Part shown: piece by piece, positions 25,145 through 28,274 of the stretch
How positions within the stretch are numbered: the stretch's first letter is position 1
Layout of the letters: each line of letters starts with the position of its first letter
Assembly (NCBI RefSeq): GCF_009268105.1
Contig: NZ_VWXM01000008.1
Location: 1 to 28,274, forward strand
Length of the DNA: 28,274 nt
Reading direction: 5' to 3'
Source of the DNA: Candidatus Phytoplasma sacchari
Lineage (GTDB): Bacteria; Bacillota_I; Bacilli_A; Acholeplasmatales; Acholeplasmataceae
Notes under the pieces: model-generated
Seen by the model: only the letters and a program-made list of their open reading frames with translations
Database searches by the model: none
Told to the model about the DNA's origin: nothing
Made by a program: the position numbers and the translations under genes

Positions 25145-26548
25145 ATGGAAAATTATAATATTTTAATTATCGGAGGCGGTCCTGGAGGATATGTAGCTGC
25201 TATTAAAGCTGCTCAATTAGGAGCAAAAGTTGCTTTAATAGAAAAACATAAAATTGGTGGGATTTGTTTAAATTATGGTTGTATACCAACTAAATCTTAT
25301 TTTAAAAGTGCAAAAGTTTATCATTTTTTAAAAAATGCTCAATATTTTGGTTTAAAAAATGATGATAATAATCTTACATTTGAATGGAATGATATATTAT
25401 CTCGAAAAGACAAAATTGTTGAAAAATTAACTAGCGGAGTAACTTTACTTCTACAGAAAAATAAAGTCGATGTTTTTTATGGATGCGCAGAAGTTTTAAC
25501 ATCAAAAAAAGTAAGAATAAAAGATCAGGATAAGATTTTAAATTCGGAAAAACTTATTATTGCTACTGGTTCTAGTGCTATAATACCTCCTATTCCAGGA
25601 GCTTTAGAATCATTTAAAAATAAATATTTATTAACTAGTACTGAAATAGTTAAGTTAAATGTTTTTCCTAAAAGAATAGTTATTATTGGTGGTGGAGTTA
25701 TAGGTGTAGAATTCGCTTCTATTTTTAATAAATTCGGTTCAGAAGTTATTATTATAGAAAAACAAGACTCTATTTTAAATAATATGGATAAAGATATAAT
25801 TGATCATTACACTAAGATTTTAACTAAATCTAAAATTAAGATTTTTAACAAAAAAAATGTTGTTAAAATAGAAGGAAATAACGTTTTTTATTCTTATATT
25901 GATGGAGAAGAGTATAAAGAAGAAAATATAAAAACAGATATTATTTTAATGGCTGTTGGAACAAGACCGAATTTAGAAGCTGTTAAAAATTTGAATTTAG
26001 AAATTAAGAATAATTGCATAGTTACTGATAATTTTTTAAGAACTTCTATTGATGGAGTTTATGCTATTGGTGATGTTAATGGTAAGTATATGTTAGCTCA
26101 TGTTGCAAGTCATGAGGGTATTATAGCTGTTTCTCATGCTTTAAATTTAACTAAAAATGTTAAATCTATGAATTACGACAGAATACCTTCTTGTGTTTAT
26201 GGTTTTCCTGAAATTGCTTCCATAGGAAAAACTGAAGAACAAGTTAAAATTATGAATAATATAAATTATAAGATTTTTAAATTTCCTGTTAGTGCGATTG
26301 GTAAAGCTTGGGCTGATGGTGAGATTGATGGTTTTGCTAAAGTAATTGTTAATCAAGATAATTATAAAATTTTAGGTATGCATATATTAGCTTATAATGC
26401 TACTGAGTTGATTACTGAAATAGGAGTTACGATGCAGTTAGAAGGCACAGCTTACGATATAACTCATACTATACATCCTCATCCTACCTTATCTGAATTG
26501 AATTTAGAAACTTTTTTAGGCGTTATAGATAAACCTATCCATCTTTAA
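25145..26548 (+). CDS. lpd: Dihydrolipoamide dehydrogenase (E3)
   Basis: This encodes 467 residues. The flavoprotein reoxidises dihydrolipoyl groups and reduces NAD+. FAD-binding Gly-Gly-Gly-Pro-Gly-Gly lies at 10-15. The redox pair Cys41/Cys46 sits in Gly-Gly-Ile-Cys-Leu-Asn-Tyr-Gly-Cys-Ile-Pro-Thr-Lys. The NAD-binding Ile-Ile-Gly-Gly-Gly-Val-Ile-Gly-Val-Glu-Phe-Ala, the second FAD motif Val-Tyr-Ala-Ile-Gly-Asp-Val, and the C-terminal His-Pro-His-Pro-Thr-Leu-Ser-Glu that completes the active site are present. It begins directly with the FAD domain, so E3 does not carry a lipoyl domain. Last gene of the pdh operon, with GAGG upstream. Confidence 0.97.
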   Translation: MENYNILIIGGGPGGYVAAIKAAQLGAKVALIEKHKIGGICLNYGCIPTKSYFKSAKVYHFLKNAQYFGLKNDDNNLTFEWNDILSRKDKIVEKLTSGVTLLLQKNKVDVFYGCAEVLTSKKVRIKDQDKILNSEKLIIATGSSAIIPPIPGALESFKNKYLLTSTEIVKLNVFPKRIVIIGGGVIGVEFASIFNKFGSEVIIIEKQDSILNNMDKDIIDHYTKILTKSKIKIFNKKNVVKIEGNNVFYSYIDGEEYKEENIKTDIILMAVGTRPNLEAVKNLNLEIKNNCIVTDNFLRTSIDGVYAIGDVNGKYMLAHVASHEGIIAVSHALNLTKNVKSMNYDRIPSCVYGFPEIASIGKTEEQVKIMNNINYKIFKFPVSAIGKAWADGEIDGFAKVIVNQDNYKILGMHILAYNATELITEIGVTMQLEGTAYDITHTIHPHPTLSELNLETFLGVIDKPIHL

Positions 26549-26549
26549 T

Positions 26550-26568
26550 TTAATTTTGTATAAATTAA
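26550..26568 (+). terminator. Weak AT-only hairpin after lpd
   Basis: TTAATTT (26550-26556) and AAATTAA (26562-26568) can pair with a 5-base loop and are followed by a T-rich run. The stem is only A:T pairs, so its strength is doubtful. Confidence 0.3.
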
Positions 26569-26622
26569 TTCATTTTTTATTTAATATTTTATTTATATTC
26601 TTTATTAATAAAAGAGAACGAA

Positions 26623-27378
26623 ATGTTAATAGATACACATACTCATCTTAATTTGAAAGATTTTGAACTAGATTTAGAAAATGTATTGGAATTAGCTTCC
26701 AACAAAGGTATTAAAAGCTTTATTGTTCCAGGTTTAGATGAAGAAACAAATAAAAAAACTATAGAATTATCAAAAAAATATTCTTCGATTAAGTCTGCTG
26801 TAGGAATACACCCTTGTTATTATTTTAATCAAAATCCTTATGATATTGAAAAGTATTTGAAATTACCTCAAGTAGTAGCTATTGGTGAAATCGGTTTAGA
26901 TTTGTATCATGAAAAAAAATCTCTTTCGATCCAGAAGAATAATTTAAAAATTCAGATAGAGTTAGCTATAAAATATGATTTACCAATTATTTTACATGCA
27001 AGAAATTCTTTTGAAGAAATTTATTCAATATTATTACCTTATAAAAATCGAATTAGAGGTGTTTTTCATTGTTTAGTATCTAATTTTTTGGAAGCTCAAA
27101 AAGCTTTAGAATTAAATTTTTATATAGGTATTGGTGGTATTGTTACTTATGAAAAAGCTTATGAAGCTCACAAAATAGCCAGAAATATACCTTTGGATAA
27201 AATATTATTAGAAACAGACTCTCCTTTTTTAACTCCATATCCTTTTGAAAAATCAAAAAGAAATGAACCTTCTTTTTTAATTTATATAGCTGAAAAAATA
27301 GCTTTTTTAAAAAATACAGATTTTAAAAAAGTAGCTATTCAAACCACAAAAAATGCTCTTAATTTATTTTGTAAATAA
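26623..27378 (+). CDS. tatD: TatD-family metal-dependent hydrolase/DNase
   Basis: This encodes 251 residues, normal length. TatD proteins are cytoplasmic TIM-barrel metal-dependent nucleases, with 3'-5' exonuclease activity shown in E. coli. Metal and active-site motifs are complete: Asp-Thr-His-Thr-His-Leu-Asn (His6, His8), Gly-Ile-His-Pro, Gly-Glu-Ile-Gly-Leu-Asp, Ile-Leu-His-Ala-Arg, Val-Phe-His-Cys and Leu-Glu-Thr-Asp-Ser-Pro-Phe-Leu-Thr-Pro. The ribosome site is AGAGAACGAA just before the ATG. It lies 74 bases after lpd and may be transcribed separately if the weak hairpin after lpd works. Often named YcfH/TatD in related genomes. Confidence 0.95.
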   Translation: MLIDTHTHLNLKDFELDLENVLELASNKGIKSFIVPGLDEETNKKTIELSKKYSSIKSAVGIHPCYYFNQNPYDIEKYLKLPQVVAIGEIGLDLYHEKKSLSIQKNNLKIQIELAIKYDLPIILHARNSFEEIYSILLPYKNRIRGVFHCLVSNFLEAQKALELNFYIGIGGIVTYEKAYEAHKIARNIPLDKILLETDSPFLTPYPFEKSKRNEPSFLIYIAEKIAFLKNTDFKKVAIQTTKNALNLFCK

Positions 27379-27717
27379 TTATTTGAAAATAAAATATTTT
27401 TTGTTTTTGAACATTTTTTTGAAAAAAAATTAATTTTATTCAATTGTAATTTGATAAAATTAAAATAATTTTTATTTAGAAATTCTTTATTTTTTTATAT
27501 TATCTTTTATTTTGAATTTAAATTCAATAAGGGGTAATTTTTTTATTATTATCAATAAAAAAATTTGAAATTAAAAAAATGATTTAATTAAAATAATTTG
27601 TTAAAAAATATTCAAAATAATAAGATAATTAGTTACATATTGAATAAGTTATATATCCTTAAAAAAATATTTATTGTATAATGTTATATGTAAAAAATAA
27701 AATTAAAAGAATATGAT
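27379..27717. other. Non-coding gap before the tRNA genes
   Basis: A 339-base, very AT-rich gap. It contains a perfect 16-base palindrome (27512-27527) and a -10-like TATAAT at 27677-27682, 36 bases before tRNA-His, without a good -35. No open frame or RNA gene is visible. Confidence 0.55.
27512..27527. repeat. Perfect 16-bp palindrome
   Basis: TTGAATTTAAATTCAA reads the same on both strands, with no central gap. It could be an operator site upstream of the tRNA genes or chance in AT-rich DNA. There is no downstream T-run, so it is not a terminator. Confidence 0.45.
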
Positions 27718-27794
27718 GGCGGTTATGGCGAAGTGGTTAACGCAGCGGCTTGTGGCGCCGATATACGTGGGTTCAATTCCCATTAACCGCCCCA
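27718..27794 (+). tRNA. tRNA-His (anticodon GTG)
   Basis: A full cloverleaf with the extra 5' G typical of tRNA-His (27718), acceptor GCGGTTA/TAACCGC, D-stem GCG/CGC, anticodon loop TTGTGGC (GTG), T-arm GTGGG-TTCAATT-CCCAT, discriminator C and encoded CCA (27792-27794). The outermost anticodon-stem pair is a G/A mismatch. Confidence 0.95.
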
Positions 27795-27823
27795 AATAAA
27801 TAATATTTTACAATAATATTTTT

Positions 27824-27861
27824 AGGCCCATAGCCAAGTGGAAAAGGCAACGGACTTTGAC
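27824..27861 (+). tRNA. 5' half of tRNA-Gln (anticodon TTG), interrupted by an intron
   Basis: Bases 27824-27861 match the first 38 positions of firmicute tRNA-Gln: 5' acceptor strand AGGCCCA, TA, D-stem GCC/GGC, anticodon-stem 5' strand ACGGA and the complete loop CTTTGAC (anticodon TTG). The expected 3' strand TCCGT does not follow. The sequence changes to GGGCGAAAAAG, the proposed intron start. The 3' half must lie beyond the window if the gene is intact. Two oddities: position 1 is A where firmicute tRNA-Gln usually has T, and the D-loop appears one base longer. A stranded 5' fragment (pseudogene) is therefore a real alternative. Confidence 0.8.
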
Positions 27862-28274
27862 GGGCGAAAAAGATACCTAAATATTTTGTAATTCAACCAA
27901 TTACACGTTTTTGTGATAATAGAACGACAGCATATGTCTGGTTTTGAGGACGAAAGAACACAAAATTAGAGCAAGACATAAAAGCGAGTTGAGATGAAAC
28001 AGTATAGTCAAAAGGACTACGCGAGCTGATATGACTATGGATAATCCCTGAGATGGGACTAAGAGGAACAAAGTGGAGTAGTCATTTCATAAACTTATCG
28101 GTAACTGGAAAATTCCGATAATTCTGAGGCAATTTATACATGGAGTCAAAGTGTATAAATATTATCATTTACTTAACTCAGAACCCACCAAGTTAAAAGG
28201 TTGTAGGTTGTAAATTTATCTATAATTATAAATTAAATAATTAACATGAAGAGTATTTATTGGTCACCTCACCT
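27862..28274 (+). mobile_element. Group II intron, 5' part of domain I (continues past window)
   Basis: It begins GGGCG (consensus GTGYG) right after the tRNA-Gln anticodon loop. Domain I-like structure is visible: stem TTATCGG/CCGATAA (28095-28101 with 28115-28121), stem TTCTGAG/CTCAGAA (28122-28128 with 28177-28183), and inside it a hairpin ATTTATACA/TGTATAAAT (28132-28140 with 28152-28160). The hairpin loop holds GTCAAAG (28145-28151). That heptamer is the exact complement of CTTTGAC (27855-27861), the last seven exon bases, as expected for EBS1/IBS1. EBS2 was not identified with confidence. The region is clearly richer in G and C and in short helices than surrounding non-coding DNA. Domains II-VI and any reverse transcriptase lie outside. 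The last ATG (28246) could start an intron protein, but only ten codons are visible. Confidence 0.75.

Noticed and set aside
27862..28274. Group I intron, tmRNA or RNase P RNA as identity of the structured right-end sequence
   Set aside because: I see no tmRNA ends, no RNase P core motifs and no clear group I P/Q/R/S set. The 7-base match between the exon end and a hairpin loop fits group II EBS1/IBS1 better.

Overview
The window looks like a piece of chromosome from an Acholeplasmataceae mollicute, most likely a phytoplasma. Base composition is extremely AT-rich (by eye about a fifth G+C) and coding regions are Lys/Asn/Ile-rich. Tryptophan is encoded by TGG, while TGA ends genes (der and ymdB stop on TGA), so the standard bacterial code is in use rather than the Mycoplasma/Spiroplasma code. 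A pyruvate dehydrogenase operon, a methionine-type ABC importer and lineage-specific membrane or coiled-coil proteins fit that group. Genus-level placement is inference.

Layout. Left end (1-1571): the 3' part of a gene with pentapeptide repeats, a bidirectional terminator, and an unknown membrane-anchored protein. From 1745 to 9165 genes lie on the minus strand. In transcription order they are a broken rny (RNase Y), ymdB, miaA, efp, der, gpsA, hup, a small SH3/Tudor-like protein, rpmG and tRNA-Cys. From 9166 to 10127 is a non-coding stretch ending in a decayed gene for a membrane-anchored protein. From 10128 to 16829 (minus) come pcrA/uvrD, tpiA, an XRE-cupin regulator and a 1005-residue coiled-coil protein. 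At about 16.83-17.1 kb gene direction flips. From 17105 to 27378 everything is on the plus strand: ruvA-ruvB, a three-gene NlpA/MetQ-type ABC importer, the pyruvate dehydrogenase operon (pdhA, pdhB, a lipoyl protein, a separate E2 catalytic protein, lpd) and tatD. The right edge holds tRNA-His and the 5' half of tRNA-Gln, which is interrupted right after its anticodon loop by the start of what looks like a group II intron.

How the genes work together. pdhA-pdhB-E2-lpd make acetyl-CoA, and tpiA and gpsA link glycolysis to glycerol phosphate for lipids. The ABC importer brings in a small solute, probably methionine. efp, rpmG, der, miaA and the tRNAs serve translation. RuvAB, PcrA, HU and possibly TatD serve DNA maintenance.

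Most interesting points: (1) the tRNA-Gln gene split by a group II intron, supported by a 7-nt IBS1/EBS1 match with EBS1 in the loop of a hairpin; (2) rny disrupted between its KH and HD domains by two in-frame stops although both halves stay well conserved; (3) an E2 subunit encoded as two proteins with no recognisable peripheral-subunit-binding domain; (4) a decayed membrane-protein gene at 9691-10115.
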